DNA of 64,000 nucleotides from Allohahella marinimesophila (GTDB lineage: Bacteria; Pseudomonadota; Gammaproteobacteria; Pseudomonadales; Oleiphilaceae), in contig NZ_BAABBO010000007.1 of the NCBI RefSeq assembly GCF_039538005.1, positions 62,001 to 126,000 on the forward strand, given 5' to 3'. A model generated the notes under the pieces. That model saw only the letters and a program-made list of their open reading frames with translations, was not told the DNA's origin and searched no databases. Made by a program: the position numbers and the translations under genes. Of the stretch, positions 27,409-36,958 are shown in pieces; positions within the stretch are counted from its first letter, which is position 1, and each line of letters opens with the position of its first letter.

Positions 27409-29685
27409 ATGAGCGACAAGAGCAAGACCCAGGACGAGGACCTGCCACACTACGATAGACCAACTGGTGGCTGGGGCTCTGTCAAGAGTCTTGCCACCAT
27501 CATGGAGCGAAGCAGGCCGGACCCTGGCGTCATGAAGACCCTCTGGCGCCAGAACAAGCCTGGTGGTCACATGTGTACCTCCTGCGCCTGGGCCAAGCCA
27601 GCAAAACCACATCCCTTCGAATTCTGCGAAAATGGCGCCAAGGCGACCGTCTGGGACCTCACCAGCCATCGTTGCACACCGGCCTTTTTTGCCGAGAATT
27701 CCGTCGAAACGCTGAAGAGCTGGAGCGATCATGACCTGGAGATGGTCGGACGCCTGACGCATCCGCTGCGCTACGATGCCAGTACCGATCATTATGTCGA
27801 GACTACCTGGGCAGAAGCATTCGCAGGCATCGCGGCGGAGTTGCAGCAACTCGATCCGAAATCCGTCGTGTTCTACACCTCCGGCCGCGCTGCTCTGGAA
27901 ACGTCCTACCTCTGGGCCCTGTTCGCACGGCTCTACGGGCACAATAACCTGCCCGACAGTTCCAATATGTGTCACGAAACCACCTCAGTCGGACTTAAGA
28001 AGGTGATTGGCTCTTCCGTCGGCACCTGCACGCTCGAAGATTTCGAGCAGTGCGACATGATCATGTTCTTCGGGCAGAATACCGGTAGCAACAGCCCAAG
28101 GTTCCTGCACAACCTGCAGGCGGCGGCGAAACGCGGTTGCCACATCGTGACTTTCAATCCCGTGCGAGAGCGGGGGCTCATCGAGTTCGTCAATCCCCAG
28201 AGCCCGGTGCAGATGCTCACTACCTCGAGCACCCAGATATCCGAGCATTATCTGCAAGTCAAACCAGGCGGCGACATCGCTGTATTGGCCGGGCTTTGCA
28301 AGCGCGTTCTGGAACTGGAGGCAGAGAAGGGCGGCGTGCTCGACAAGACCTTCATTGCAGAGCATACAAAGGGCTTCGACGACTTCGTCCGGTCGATGCA
28401 GCAGACGCAATGGGCAGACATCGAGCAGGCTTCCGGTCTGAAGCGCGCAGATCTCGAAATGATAGCTGCCATGTACGCGACTGCGAAAAAGACCATCGGC
28501 ATCTATGGCATGGGACTCACACAGCATGTGCATGGCTTCGTCAATCTCGCCATGTATGTGAATCTCCTGTTGATGAAGGGTCACATTGGACGTCTCGGCG
28601 GCGGGATCAGCCCGGTACGGGGCCATTCCAATGTACAGGGGCAGCGCACAGTCGGCATCTCGGAAAAGCCAAAGCTGGTGCCGCTCGACAAACTGGCCGA
28701 GATGTTCGATTTTGAACCGCCGCGCGATGAAGGCCGCACCACGGTCGAGGTCGTGCGAGGTGTGCTGGATGGTTCTGTAAAGGCATTCCTCAGTCTGGGC
28801 GGCAACTTCGCCCGCGCCATTCCCGATCAGGGTCAGGCTGATCCAGCGTGGAAGGATCTCACCCTGAATGTTCAGGTAGCGACGAAACTCAACCGTTCGC
28901 ATCTGCTGGTCGGCAGGAAGACATGGTTACTCCCGTGCCTGGTGCGTGCCGAGGAGGATATGCAGGCGACTGGTGCGCAGGCTGTCAGCATGGAAGACAG
29001 TCTCAGTAATATCTATGGCTCGGTCGGCAAGCGTCAGCCCGCCAGCGAGCACCTGAAGTCGGAGATGGCTATCGTGGCTGGATTGGCCAAGGCGACGTTG
29101 AAGCCGAATCCGAAGGTGAAGTGGGATGAGTGGCTGGGCGATTACAGCCTGGTTCGTGATCTTATCGAAGAGACTTATCCAGATGACTTCAAAGACTTCA
29201 ATGCCCGGATGTTCGAGGCTGGTGGCTTTTACCGTGGCAACCCAGCGCGGGAAAGAGTGTGGAAAACAGAGTCCGGCAAAGCCGAGTTCACCGCACCAAA
29301 GGTGCTGAGCGCACTCGGTGAACGACCCGGCAAAGGTGAGTTCACCATGATCACAATGCGCTCCAACGATCAGTTCAACACCACGATCTACGGCCATTCA
29401 GATCGCCTACGGGGGCTCGAAGGTTCACGCTATATTGTGCTGATGAACCCCGATGAGATCGCCAACGCGGGCCTCAGTGAAGGTCAGATGGTGACCCTGG
29501 AAAGCGCCGTGAACGACGGCGTCGAGCGTCGAGTAGCCAATATGAAGGTCACCGCCTATGACCTGCCTGATGGCTGCGTCGCGACCTACTATCCGGAGGC
29601 AAATCCATTGATTCCCCTGGATTATCACGATGAGGAATCCAAGACGCCGGCGTATAAGGGCGCGCCTGTTCGTATTGTGGTCTGA
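27409..29685 (+). CDS. FdhF/YdeP-family molybdopterin oxidoreductase
   Basis: This cytoplasmic molybdenum-bis-MGD enzyme belongs to the formate-dehydrogenase-like YdeP group; E. coli YdeP is linked to acid resistance but its reaction is not settled. The N-terminus has CTSCAWAKP and a further Cys (EFCENGAK), fitting one Fe-S cluster. DSSNMCHETTSVGL places a Cys at the molybdenum-ligand position. GGGISPVRGHSNVQG and TMRSNDQFNTTIYG are family motifs. Length 758 is standard. No FdhD-, FdhE- or electron-transfer partner gene is adjacent, so it appears to stand alone. A small FdhD-type chaperone would be expected elsewhere. Confidence 0.9.
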   Translation: MSDKSKTQDEDLPHYDRPTGGWGSVKSLATIMERSRPDPGVMKTLWRQNKPGGHMCTSCAWAKPAKPHPFEFCENGAKATVWDLTSHRCTPAFFAENSVETLKSWSDHDLEMVGRLTHPLRYDASTDHYVETTWAEAFAGIAAELQQLDPKSVVFYTSGRAALETSYLWALFARLYGHNNLPDSSNMCHETTSVGLKKVIGSSVGTCTLEDFEQCDMIMFFGQNTGSNSPRFLHNLQAAAKRGCHIVTFNPVRERGLIEFVNPQSPVQMLTTSSTQISEHYLQVKPGGDIAVLAGLCKRVLELEAEKGGVLDKTFIAEHTKGFDDFVRSMQQTQWADIEQASGLKRADLEMIAAMYATAKKTIGIYGMGLTQHVHGFVNLAMYVNLLLMKGHIGRLGGGISPVRGHSNVQGQRTVGISEKPKLVPLDKLAEMFDFEPPRDEGRTTVEVVRGVLDGSVKAFLSLGGNFARAIPDQGQADPAWKDLTLNVQVATKLNRSHLLVGRKTWLLPCLVRAEEDMQATGAQAVSMEDSLSNIYGSVGKRQPASEHLKSEMAIVAGLAKATLKPNPKVKWDEWLGDYSLVRDLIEETYPDDFKDFNARMFEAGGFYRGNPARERVWKTESGKAEFTAPKVLSALGERPGKGEFTMITMRSNDQFNTTIYGHSDRLRGLEGSRYIVLMNPDEIANAGLSEGQMVTLESAVNDGVERRVANMKVTAYDLPDGCVATYYPEANPLIPLDYHDEESKTPAYKGAPVRIVV

Positions 29686-29949
29686 CGAAACTGTGCAGCA
29701 GTCGTCACCACGCAAGACGGGTGGCTCATATTGCTCTCCCTCCAGGAATCGGTTGTATTTATTTGATGAACCGATGGGAGGTTAACAACGCCAATGTGAC
29801 TGAAAAGTCGCTGAAATGTGGAATCTACGTCAGAGCCCGGATGGCAAGAGTCGTTTCAACTGAGGGGAAGTTTCAGCGCCACTCTATGTCACGCTTCTCT
29901 TTCCGGTGCAGCGAGTACTTTCCTGATGAGTCATCAGCTCAAGCAGGCC
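29686..29949. other. Convergent intergenic region
   Basis: These 264 bases lie between the converging YdeP-type and MFS genes. A plus-strand frame runs through it into the MFS gene, but it has no similarity I recognise and looks like chance. I find no T-tailed hairpin, although termination would be expected here. Confidence 0.4.
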
Positions 29950-31116
29950 TTACGCTGGGACTGGTTCAGTTCGACTGGCGCGTGCCGGCACCACGACAAG
30001 CACCAGCAGTGACAGCAGCAACATGACCGAGAGGCCTGCAAAAGCTGAGCGGAGGCTCCAGGCTTCAGCCACCCAGCCGATCAGCGGGGGGAAAGTCAGC
30101 AGACCGATATAGCCAAGTCCTACTACCAGTGTGAGACCGCTCCCATGCGGCAGGCCGGGCACATTGGCCGCCATGAGGAAATAGACCGGCACGACATTCG
30201 CCAGCCCGAGTCCCAGTAGCGAATAGCCCAGCGTGGTGATGACCACATTCGGCGAGTAGACGATCACCAGGTAGGCCATCGCGCCCACGATCAGGCTAAT
30301 GGCGATCACCCTGCGATCACCGAATCTGGCACGAAGCGCGTCGCCACTGAAGCGCATGATCGCCATCGATAGTGAAAAGGCAGCGAAGCCCAGCCCGAAG
30401 AGGGCGGGCTCAACACCCATCACGGTATCAAGATAGACGCCAGACCAATCGATCACGGCGCCTTCAGCGGTAAAGGCCACCAGCGCGGCGAGGCCAATAA
30501 CCAGCAGAAGGGGAGAGAATGCTCGAGCTGGTGCAGCGGGGTCCTTAACGCTTGACTCAGGCGCCTCATACAGCAGGCCACGATTCACCAATGCAAAGAA
30601 CAGTAACACCGTTGCGCAGGCCAGAATGGCCATCCATTCGAGCCCGAGCATTTCTCCGACGGGGCCGATCAGCAAGCCCGCCAGCCCGCCTGCAGAGTAC
30701 CAGCCGTGGCACGACGACAGCATCGGACCTTTGCCAGTCGCCACATACAGCCGCTCTACTGCGACGGCATTGGCGTTCATTGAAATATCAGCAGATGCGA
30801 GGAGTACGCCAGCCAGAAATACCGTCACTACCAGCAGCGAGGGCACCGGCATCAGCGCCGGCAGGGCAAGGGCTATGAAGGCCATGAACACGGCTAGACG
30901 GGTGATCGTTGCGCTGGCATAGCGCGCCAGTAGAAACCGCGCCAATGGCAGTGCGACCAGGGCGCCGCAGCCGAAGGCCAGCAGAAAGCGGCCGAACTCA
31001 GCCTCCGAAAAGCCGAATTTGAGCCGGATAAGCGGTAGCATGACCGAGACCAGCGCAACGTTGCAGCCGATGGCGAAGAAGGTCGCGCTGATGGCAAATC
31101 TTGGAGTAATGGACAT
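29950..31116 (-). CDS. Major facilitator superfamily transporter
   Basis: This is a 12-helix inner-membrane transporter. Twelve hydrophobic segments can be followed over 388 residues with the usual central loop (about 190-205). A conserved Arg/Lys-rich loop-2-like motif is weak. The general layout is like the YbjJ/FucP-like MFS proteins, but the substrate cannot be inferred. The start chosen is ATG 31116 (MSITPRFAISATF), which begins right before the first helix. An ATG 36 bases upstream would add 12 residues and is possible. It stands apart from its neighbours, with the diguanylate cyclase gene 66 bases upstream on the same strand. Confidence 0.88.
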   Translation of the reverse strand: MSITPRFAISATFFAIGCNVALVSVMLPLIRLKFGFSEAEFGRFLLAFGCGALVALPLARFLLARYASATITRLAVFMAFIALALPALMPVPSLLVVTVFLAGVLLASADISMNANAVAVERLYVATGKGPMLSSCHGWYSAGGLAGLLIGPVGEMLGLEWMAILACATVLLFFALVNRGLLYEAPESSVKDPAAPARAFSPLLLVIGLAALVAFTAEGAVIDWSGVYLDTVMGVEPALFGLGFAAFSLSMAIMRFSGDALRARFGDRRVIAISLIVGAMAYLVIVYSPNVVITTLGYSLLGLGLANVVPVYFLMAANVPGLPHGSGLTLVVGLGYIGLLTFPPLIGWVAEAWSLRSAFAGLSVMLLLSLLVLVVVPARASRTEPVPA

Positions 31117-31182
31117 TGATAACCCGAATGAGACCTGAAGCGAAAGCCACAAACAGTACTCGTTAGCGGCAGGTTCGGATCA

Positions 31183-33027
31183 TTACGCGTTATCTCCACC
31201 ACTGCCATACGCAACTACACGGTTTCGACCGGCATGCTTGGCCGCGTACAAGGCCTCATCGGCACGCTTGATCAGACTCCTGGCTTCTTCGAAACGCTCA
31301 GGTATGCAACTGGCTACACCGATACTGACCGTGAGTGAGACGGTGTGACCCTCCCACACGAAAGGCGTTTCTGCCACGGCACATCGCACCCGCTCACCGA
31401 TCAGCATCGCGCCGTCGAGCGTGGTATGGCACAGCAGGATCGCGAACTCTTCGCCACCATAACGCGCTACGCAGTCACCAGCTCGGGTGACCGACTGTTC
31501 GTAGATCTGCGCAAGATGTTGCAGGCAGGCATCGCCGCACAAATGTCCGTAAGTGTCGTTCACCCTCTTGAAGTAGTCGCCATCGATCATCAACAGGCTC
31601 ATTTCGCCAGCGGCTCGCGTGCTCTTGCTCCACTCCTGTGTGAGCGTCTGCTCGAAGAAGTGACGATTCTTGACCTGAGTGAGGCCGTCGACGGAGCTGA
31701 CTTCCATGAGTTTCTGATTCGCCAGTTCCAGTTCACTGGTACGCTCCCTGACGCGCTGCTCCAGCTCATCGTTCGCTTTGCGCTGCACCTGCAGCACTTC
31801 TGCCTGTGCAAGATAGCGCTTCTTGCGCTCCATGTTCACCCGGTAGGCCAGGGCAAATGAAAGAAGAAGACCCTCGGCAACGATACCGAATTGTTGAGCA
31901 TGCTCGATCAACAGATGCCGCGGCAGGAAGCCGATCTTGCTCAGCGGTACAAGCACGCTGCCACCCAGCAATATGAACCAGGCGACGGTGTAGAAACGCG
32001 CCAGTACATCGCCGGCGCGCCAGACATAGACACCAGTACCGAACAGAAACAGGGCCGCCACCACTGACAATAGCGAAGCTACCATGACGAGCGATCCGTC
32101 CGGCATCACGAAGGTGAGGAGCGATAGCGCAATTCCGATGACAACGACACTGCGAATGGTCCATTTGATCACGGCCCCGTAGCGATCCAGTCGAAGAAAG
32201 GTGTACGCAAAGATGTTGGAAAATACCAGGGCCGTCGTCGTCGCCAGTACGATGGAGCCGTTGTTCAACTGCGGCCAGTTCGGCCAGATGAACTGGAACG
32301 CGAGACCCTGAAGAATGAGTGTGACCGAACTGATGCAGAGCAGGCTCAGTACATACCAGAGGTAGCTCCAGTCGCGAACCGCCAGGAAAAGAAAGAAGTT
32401 ATAGATGGCCAGGGCCAGCACGACACCGACGAACACCAGGTGAATCAGGAGCATGATCTGTTCGTGCTCGAAGAAGGCATACACATCCCAGAGGTCCAGT
32501 GGCACCTGAAGGGCCCCACTCGTCTGCGCGCGAATCAACAGCTGGACTTCGCTAGTGGCTGGCACGTCGATCGGGAAGAGGGAGTGACGATGGTAGACTT
32601 CGCGACTCTCGATCGGATACTGATCGCCAGTGCTGAGAGAATCGACGATCTCGCCCTTGTACACCAGGTAGAAATTGACGTGATCCAGCAGGCCATAAGC
32701 CAGCTGCACCAGCTTGTGCACGCTTTCACTGGTTGGATTGCTCAACGAAGCAGAAAACCAGTAGGCTGATTCAGTCAGTCCAAAATTCAGCACTTTCTCG
32801 TTTCCGCGCTCCCATTTCAGCGCGGCACCATTCTGAATGATGTCCAGAGGCGTTAGCGAGCCTTCTGGGTCTTCCAGATAATGTAACTGGCTGCCGAGCG
32901 ACAGTCGTGGTGCTAGCACTGAGTTTAGTTCTAAGCTTGGTGCATCAACAGGTTCAGCCGACACGAGGCTACTGGCTATCATAAGCCAAGCCACCAAGGC
33001 CGCTAGAAAAAAACGTTCAGGATTCAT
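31183..33027 (-). CDS. 7TM-DISM membrane diguanylate cyclase
   Basis: This makes c-di-GMP from two GTP in response to an extracytoplasmic signal. A signal peptide (about 1-24, FFLAALVAWLMIASSLVSAE) is followed by a 7TMR-DISMED2-like periplasmic ligand domain (about 30-180). Seven membrane helices follow (about 190-400), then a short coiled coil (about 405-445) and a GGDEF domain. The active site is GGEEF at residues 524-528, with a feedback-inhibition I-site RAGD five residues before it. Start ATG 33027; the frame is open 200 bases further, but only this start gives a signal peptide. Length 614. It is divergent from the DUF1415 gene. Confidence 0.92.
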   Translation of the reverse strand: MNPERFFLAALVAWLMIASSLVSAEPVDAPSLELNSVLAPRLSLGSQLHYLEDPEGSLTPLDIIQNGAALKWERGNEKVLNFGLTESAYWFSASLSNPTSESVHKLVQLAYGLLDHVNFYLVYKGEIVDSLSTGDQYPIESREVYHRHSLFPIDVPATSEVQLLIRAQTSGALQVPLDLWDVYAFFEHEQIMLLIHLVFVGVVLALAIYNFFLFLAVRDWSYLWYVLSLLCISSVTLILQGLAFQFIWPNWPQLNNGSIVLATTTALVFSNIFAYTFLRLDRYGAVIKWTIRSVVVIGIALSLLTFVMPDGSLVMVASLLSVVAALFLFGTGVYVWRAGDVLARFYTVAWFILLGGSVLVPLSKIGFLPRHLLIEHAQQFGIVAEGLLLSFALAYRVNMERKKRYLAQAEVLQVQRKANDELEQRVRERTSELELANQKLMEVSSVDGLTQVKNRHFFEQTLTQEWSKSTRAAGEMSLLMIDGDYFKRVNDTYGHLCGDACLQHLAQIYEQSVTRAGDCVARYGGEEFAILLCHTTLDGAMLIGERVRCAVAETPFVWEGHTVSLTVSIGVASCIPERFEEARSLIKRADEALYAAKHAGRNRVVAYGSGGDNA

Positions 33028-33227
33028 GCACGAAGGGACCGGCTTAGCGGTTGGATGGTAGATCGGATAAGGACCAGGCATGATGATAACTATAGCTACA
33101 GTCGAGAATTCTGCCGGGCTCTCGGGAAATGTTTGAACCTTCAGCCAGCTTTTCAAACGCTGGCGACAAGCTTGCTTGCCGAGACCCGCGCGCAGTGCAA
33201 CACTGTGTCGACACCTGGGGGCCAGCA

Positions 33228-33782
33228 ATGAACCAACATACCACCGTCGACGATGCCATCGTTGACTCAGTAAGGCAGTGGCTGACGACCATGGTCGTTG
33301 GCTTGAACCTTTGCCCCTTCGCCAAACGCGAACTGGTGAAGAACCGCATCCGCTTCAGCGTGACGAAAGCCTCCAGCGAGTCAGAGCTCCTGCATGCGCT
33401 CAAGGATGAGCTGATGCTGCTTGACGAAGACGAGAGCATTGAGACTACCTTGTTGATTCATCCCCATGTGCTCGCTGACTTCCGCGAATACAACGACTTT
33501 CTTGCCGAAGCTGACGGCTTGCTCGATCTCCTTGATCGGGAAGGCATCTATCAAGTGGCCAGTTTCCACCCCGATTACCAGTTCGGCGGCACCCACCCGG
33601 ACGACGCCGAGAACTATACCAATCGCTCGCCAGTGCAGATGTTGCACATTCTTCGTGAAGACAGCCTGGAAAAGGCGATCGACGAATATCCTGATGTTGA
33701 GGGCATTCCGGAGCGGAACATTGCGTTGATGAACGAGATGGGTGTGGAACGCTTGAAGGCATTGTTGGGCTTGGGTAGATAG
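33228..33782 (+). CDS. DUF1415 family protein
   Basis: This is a conserved soluble protein of unknown function found widely in gammaproteobacteria. Signature: GLNLCPFAKRE near the N-terminus (about residues 25-35) and VASFHPDYQFGG, then ENYTNRSPVQMLHILRE. Conserved Cys, His and Asp residues hint at a metal or redox site, but no activity is known to me. Start ATG 33228 begins at the normal position relative to the CPFA motif. Length 184. The 200-base gap upstream is shared with the divergent diguanylate cyclase gene. Confidence 0.9.
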   Translation: MNQHTTVDDAIVDSVRQWLTTMVVGLNLCPFAKRELVKNRIRFSVTKASSESELLHALKDELMLLDEDESIETTLLIHPHVLADFREYNDFLAEADGLLDLLDREGIYQVASFHPDYQFGGTHPDDAENYTNRSPVQMLHILREDSLEKAIDEYPDVEGIPERNIALMNEMGVERLKALLGLGR

Positions 33783-33824
33783 TCAGATAATCGATTCCAA
33801 CTTTCGCCAGCCCCGATTCTATCG

Positions 33825-34283
33825 ATGACCACTGCAACGGAGAACTCAGTGTCTTTGAAGAAATACCTGCTTCGCTTCACGGTCGCCTATGTGGTGCTGC
33901 TGATCGCAATAGCCATAGTGCTCGGCTATTTCGAGCGTGAGTCGAACACCGGCGCCAACATGGGGGCCCTGATGGGTGCGGCCTTGTTGGCTGTGAGCAA
34001 ATTCATCAGTGATCACAAACGACCGCCCGATGCCAGAGAAAAACGAATACTGGTCATGAGCTCGTTTCTGGCCTCGCTCGTTGTGTCCGTGGCCCTGTTC
34101 ATCCTGTCGGTGATGCTGGCGGGCGGGACGGCGACTCTTGAAAGCCTCAATAGCATCCCAACGACCATTCTTCTGGGTGTAATAGCCTTTGTCTGCCTCC
34201 TGAACCTTGTCGTGCTCTGGCTGGTATACGGTTACATGGCCCGCAAGCAATTCGAGGCGCTTCAGAAGAAGGGCAAAATCTGA
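33825..34283 (+). CDS. ABZJ_00895-like small membrane protein
   Basis: The protein is 152 residues with four membrane helices (about 11-33, 45-62, 75-98, 110-135). The KKYLLRFTVAYVV start and the ANMGALMGAALLAVSKFISDHKRPPDAREK loop resemble the family annotated ABZJ_00895, which has no known function. ATG 33825 adds seven residues (MTTATENS) before the conserved start; a later start is possible. It follows DUF1415 by 42 bases on the same strand. Confidence 0.75.
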   Translation: MTTATENSVSLKKYLLRFTVAYVVLLIAIAIVLGYFERESNTGANMGALMGAALLAVSKFISDHKRPPDAREKRILVMSSFLASLVVSVALFILSVMLAGGTATLESLNSIPTTILLGVIAFVCLLNLVVLWLVYGYMARKQFEALQKKGKI

Positions 34284-34352
34284 GTGCTCGATTGGACCTG
34301 GGCGAGAAGCATTCCCTGCATGCCATTCGATGCCCTGCGTGCACTGTCCTCA

Positions 34353-34374
34353 GCGAACACACAACGGTGTTCGC
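34353..34374. other. Inverted repeat between convergent genes
   Basis: GCGAACAC and GTGTTCGC form an 8-bp perfect stem with a six-base loop. It sits between the convergent membrane-protein and NTF2-like genes, 70 and 16 bases from their stops. Neither arm is followed by a T-run, so it is at best a weak or factor-assisted terminator. Confidence 0.4.
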
Positions 34375-34389
34375 CGCTGAATTTCGGCG

Positions 34390-34761
34390 TTATTCTCTCT
34401 CGAGGCTTTCGCCAACCCTCACGCAGTAGGCGGTAATTTCGCAGATGCGATCGTCTTTCAGGGTATACAGGTCGCAGAAGGCGTAGTGTTTTCCAGCGTC
34501 TTTCCCGGTGAAGGTGATGTCGCCGGTCAGCGCTGCGCTATCGCCGTCGACAATCAGACGTTCTATATTGATGTTTGCCTTGCTGTCACTGCAGTCCATA
34601 GACTTCAGCCAGTCAGCGAAGGCCGCCTTGCCTTCGACTGCTTCGTCGCTGTTGGCCATGCGAAACCGTATGTCATCGGTGACACTGGAGAGGATGGTAT
34701 CGAGATCCGGTTGTGCCCAGGCGTTGTTGAATTCCCGAAGAAACTTTTTCACATCTTTCAT
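34390..34761 (-). CDS. SnoaL/NTF2-like small protein
   Basis: A 123-residue cone-shaped NTF2-like fold is predicted from the pattern: an N-terminal helix (KKFLREFNNAWAQPDLDTILSSVTDDIRFRM) followed by strands with AEG-type turns and IERLIVDGDSAALTGDITF. This family includes small isomerases, lyases and binding proteins; no catalytic residue can be assigned. It is on the same strand as the short-chain dehydrogenase gene but 98 bases downstream of it. It could be an accessory domain protein for it, though nothing proves this. Confidence 0.8.
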   Translation of the reverse strand: MKDVKKFLREFNNAWAQPDLDTILSSVTDDIRFRMANSDEAVEGKAAFADWLKSMDCSDSKANINIERLIVDGDSAALTGDITFTGKDAGKHYAFCDLYTLKDDRICEITAYCVRVGESLERE

Positions 34762-34859
34762 GGGGCCTCCTGAAGGCTATGCTTGGTGTAGAAGTGTGAC
34801 TTCACCTTATAGTCGTCCAGGGGAGCCACATATCGACAGCAGCCTCAAAAAAATATCGA

Positions 34860-35621
34860 TCAGATCGACGTGGCACCCCCGTCCACAGGCAGCGCAACAC
34901 CAGTCGTGAATGCAGCGCCTTCAGAGCAGAGGTACAACACAGCGGCAGCAATCTCACTGCTCTGTCCGATACGGCCTACCGGATGAATGGCTGCGGCGTA
35001 GGCAGCCTTTTTCGGATCCAGCTCTGCGGCACGGCGAAACATCTCGGTATCGATGACCCCGGGGCAGACTGCATTCACGCGGATGCCTTTCTTGCCATAC
35101 TCGACCGCCGCGGATTTCGTAAATCCAATCACCGCATGCTTGCTGGCACTATAGATGCTCATCTTTGGCGCAGCGCCGAGGCCTGCGACAGAGGCCGTAT
35201 TGACGATCACACCACCGCCCTGGGCCAACATGGCCTTGATCTCATGCCGCATGCAGTGCCAGACGCCTTTCACATTGATGTCCATGATGCGGTCGAAGGT
35301 GTCTTCGTCGCCATCGGCCAACTTGCCCTGCTCGAACTCGACACCAGCATTATTGAAGGCGAAGTCCAATCTGCCATAGGCTTCTAGCGTGCCAGTGATC
35401 AGCTGTTCGACTTGCTCACCCTGGCTGACATCGCAGGCAATGAAGATGGCTTTACCGCCGGTATTCCTGATAGCGCTGGCCGTTTCTTCACCGGCCTGCG
35501 CATTTACATCTGAAACGACGACTTGAGCGCCGTTGCGAGCGAATGCCTCTGCAGTTTCGCGCCCGATACCAGCTGCGCCGCCGGTTACCAACGCCACCTT
35601 GCCTTTGAATTGTTCTGTCAT
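34860..35621 (-). CDS. Short-chain dehydrogenase/reductase
   Basis: This is a classical SDR, an NAD(P)H-dependent oxidoreductase with a Rossmann fold. The cofactor motif is TGGAAGIGRE (about 14-23), with an Asp after strand 2 (VVSDVNA), which favours NAD(H). NNAG is at about residue 90, the catalytic Ser in NTASVAGLG, and YSASK holds the Tyr and Lys. The tail VALPVDGGATS is typical. Length 253. The substrate is not predictable. It starts 148 bases from the divergent GNAT remnant. Confidence 0.95.
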   Translation of the reverse strand: MTEQFKGKVALVTGGAAGIGRETAEAFARNGAQVVVSDVNAQAGEETASAIRNTGGKAIFIACDVSQGEQVEQLITGTLEAYGRLDFAFNNAGVEFEQGKLADGDEDTFDRIMDINVKGVWHCMRHEIKAMLAQGGGVIVNTASVAGLGAAPKMSIYSASKHAVIGFTKSAAVEYGKKGIRVNAVCPGVIDTEMFRRAAELDPKKAAYAAAIHPVGRIGQSSEIAAAVLYLCSEGAAFTTGVALPVDGGATSI

Positions 35622-35769
35622 CTTGTTTTCCTGATTTTAGGGATGTCATTGGAAGCGTCCCACGGTCACGGCGTCTGTATATCCAGTTACCGAATGTGCC
35701 CAGGTCAACTTTAACCGCATTCGGGAGTATCCTAGCAGACAATATCATCGATAACGCAGCCAGTAGAGA

Positions 35770-35991
35770 TTGGGTTTGGAAGAGAAACCATTAGTCACAG
35801 GGCAGGTCACTCCCGAAGAGGTCGAGGGCGTTCTGTCGTCGATTTCGCTGTCCAATACGCTGCAGAGGCCGGGTGCTAAAAAGCATGCGCTCATGACAGG
35901 AACTAAAAATCCCGCGACCCACCGGTTTTACCAGTCAGCTGGCTTCACGACTAGCAAGCAAGGCTATGAGATCCGGTTTAGGCAGGTATAA
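35770..35991 (+). pseudogene. GNAT acetyltransferase remnant
   Basis: Only the C-terminal end of a GNAT-family N-acetyltransferase is recognisable: ALMTGTKNPATHRFYQSAGF, the last strand-helix-strand of the fold. The acetyl-CoA binding motif (RxxGxG) and the first two thirds of a 140-150 residue enzyme are missing. The preceding 35 or so residues are unlike any GNAT core. A stop-free frame of 73 codons remains. It is most likely a decayed fragment. Confidence 0.75.
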
Positions 35992-36092
35992 CTTGGCCGG
36001 CTGAGGAGAAGTCCACCGGAGGGTTCAGCCTGACTATCCGAGTGCTCAGTCCGTTATCGGGGAGATAATGACCGAGCGTGACTGCCGCAGTG

Positions 36093-36770
36093 TTACGCTT
36101 TTGGTACGGCCCCGTAAGCTTCCAGAATATCATGAATCTCCATATTGGAGCCGCTTTGCATGCGCTGGTAGTGCCTGAGGGTTTGCTGCCGATACGCCTC
36201 GATAGCTTGACGCTTTTCGGCAGTGTCCGCCTGCCAGATGGCCTTGCCGACTTTGTGAATAGGCTCGCCTTCATCTGGATCGGAGGAGACCAGAAGAACT
36301 TCGTAGAAGCGCTGCCTGTCTTCAATCAGCACCTCGTCTTTCAGACTGAATGCCAGCCGGATCAGCTGCTCTCGCAGCGAAAACTGCTGTCGAACTGGGC
36401 AGAGGAGAAAGTCCATTTGGGTCTGAGGTATACGTTGATGAATGGCCTCGATGAACTGTCCGGTCAAAGCCCCACCCACGCCGGCAATGACGATGAGATG
36501 ACGGCCTGGGTACTGCTGCAGCGGTAGCGCCCTGACATCGACGCAATGGGTCGTCCAGGCAGATATTGGCTGTGTGTCGAAGCGCTGAAGCTTATAGTCG
36601 AGGGCCTCTACCAGCTCCGGAACAATATCCACGAAGTGAATGTGGGGTGCCACGGCGCCCGACAGCAGGGCCGCCCCGAGCAGACCGTGATCGCAGCAGC
36701 AGTCCCAGATATGATCGTATCCCGGCGCCACCATGGCCTCGATTTGCCTCAGTCGTTTACCAAACCTCAA
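36093..36770 (-). CDS. trmK: TrmK-family tRNA (adenine-N1) methyltransferase-like protein
   Basis: TrmK-type enzymes use SAM to methylate N1 of adenine 22 in some tRNAs; gammaproteobacterial relatives are less studied. GKRLRQIEAMV starts the protein, IWDCCCDHGLLGAAL is the SAM-binding turn (with a run of three Cys, common in this branch) and IHFVDIVPELV follows. VIAGVGG corresponds to the catalytic motif. Start: TTG 36770, which has AAAAGGA eight bases upstream and gives the family N-terminus; the longer frame from TTG 36815 lacks such a site. Length 225. Confidence 0.82.
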   Translation of the reverse strand: MRFGKRLRQIEAMVAPGYDHIWDCCCDHGLLGAALLSGAVAPHIHFVDIVPELVEALDYKLQRFDTQPISAWTTHCVDVRALPLQQYPGRHLIVIAGVGGALTGQFIEAIHQRIPQTQMDFLLCPVRQQFSLREQLIRLAFSLKDEVLIEDRQRFYEVLLVSSDPDEGEPIHKVGKAIWQADTAEKRQAIEAYRQQTLRHYQRMQSGSNMEIHDILEAYGAVPKA

Positions 36771-36958
36771 GTCAAAAATCCTTTTACAAGTCTGAATCTG
36801 ATACTGTCGCCGCAATGGTCCATTAAAAATTCTTGACCCAAATTCGTTTGTACGAGGTCCGGGAGGAGACGGATGTTAAGGTATCGTAAGTGGCCGAAGT
36901 GGCTAAGTCATTGTTATCTTAGGGGTGTTGAATCGATACCAAAACCAAGGAGGTTAGT

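Noticed and set aside
27985..28902. 305-codon minus-strand open frame inside the YdeP-type gene
   Set aside because: Lies fully antisense to a strongly recognised gene; no family motifs; typical shadow of high-GC coding sequence.
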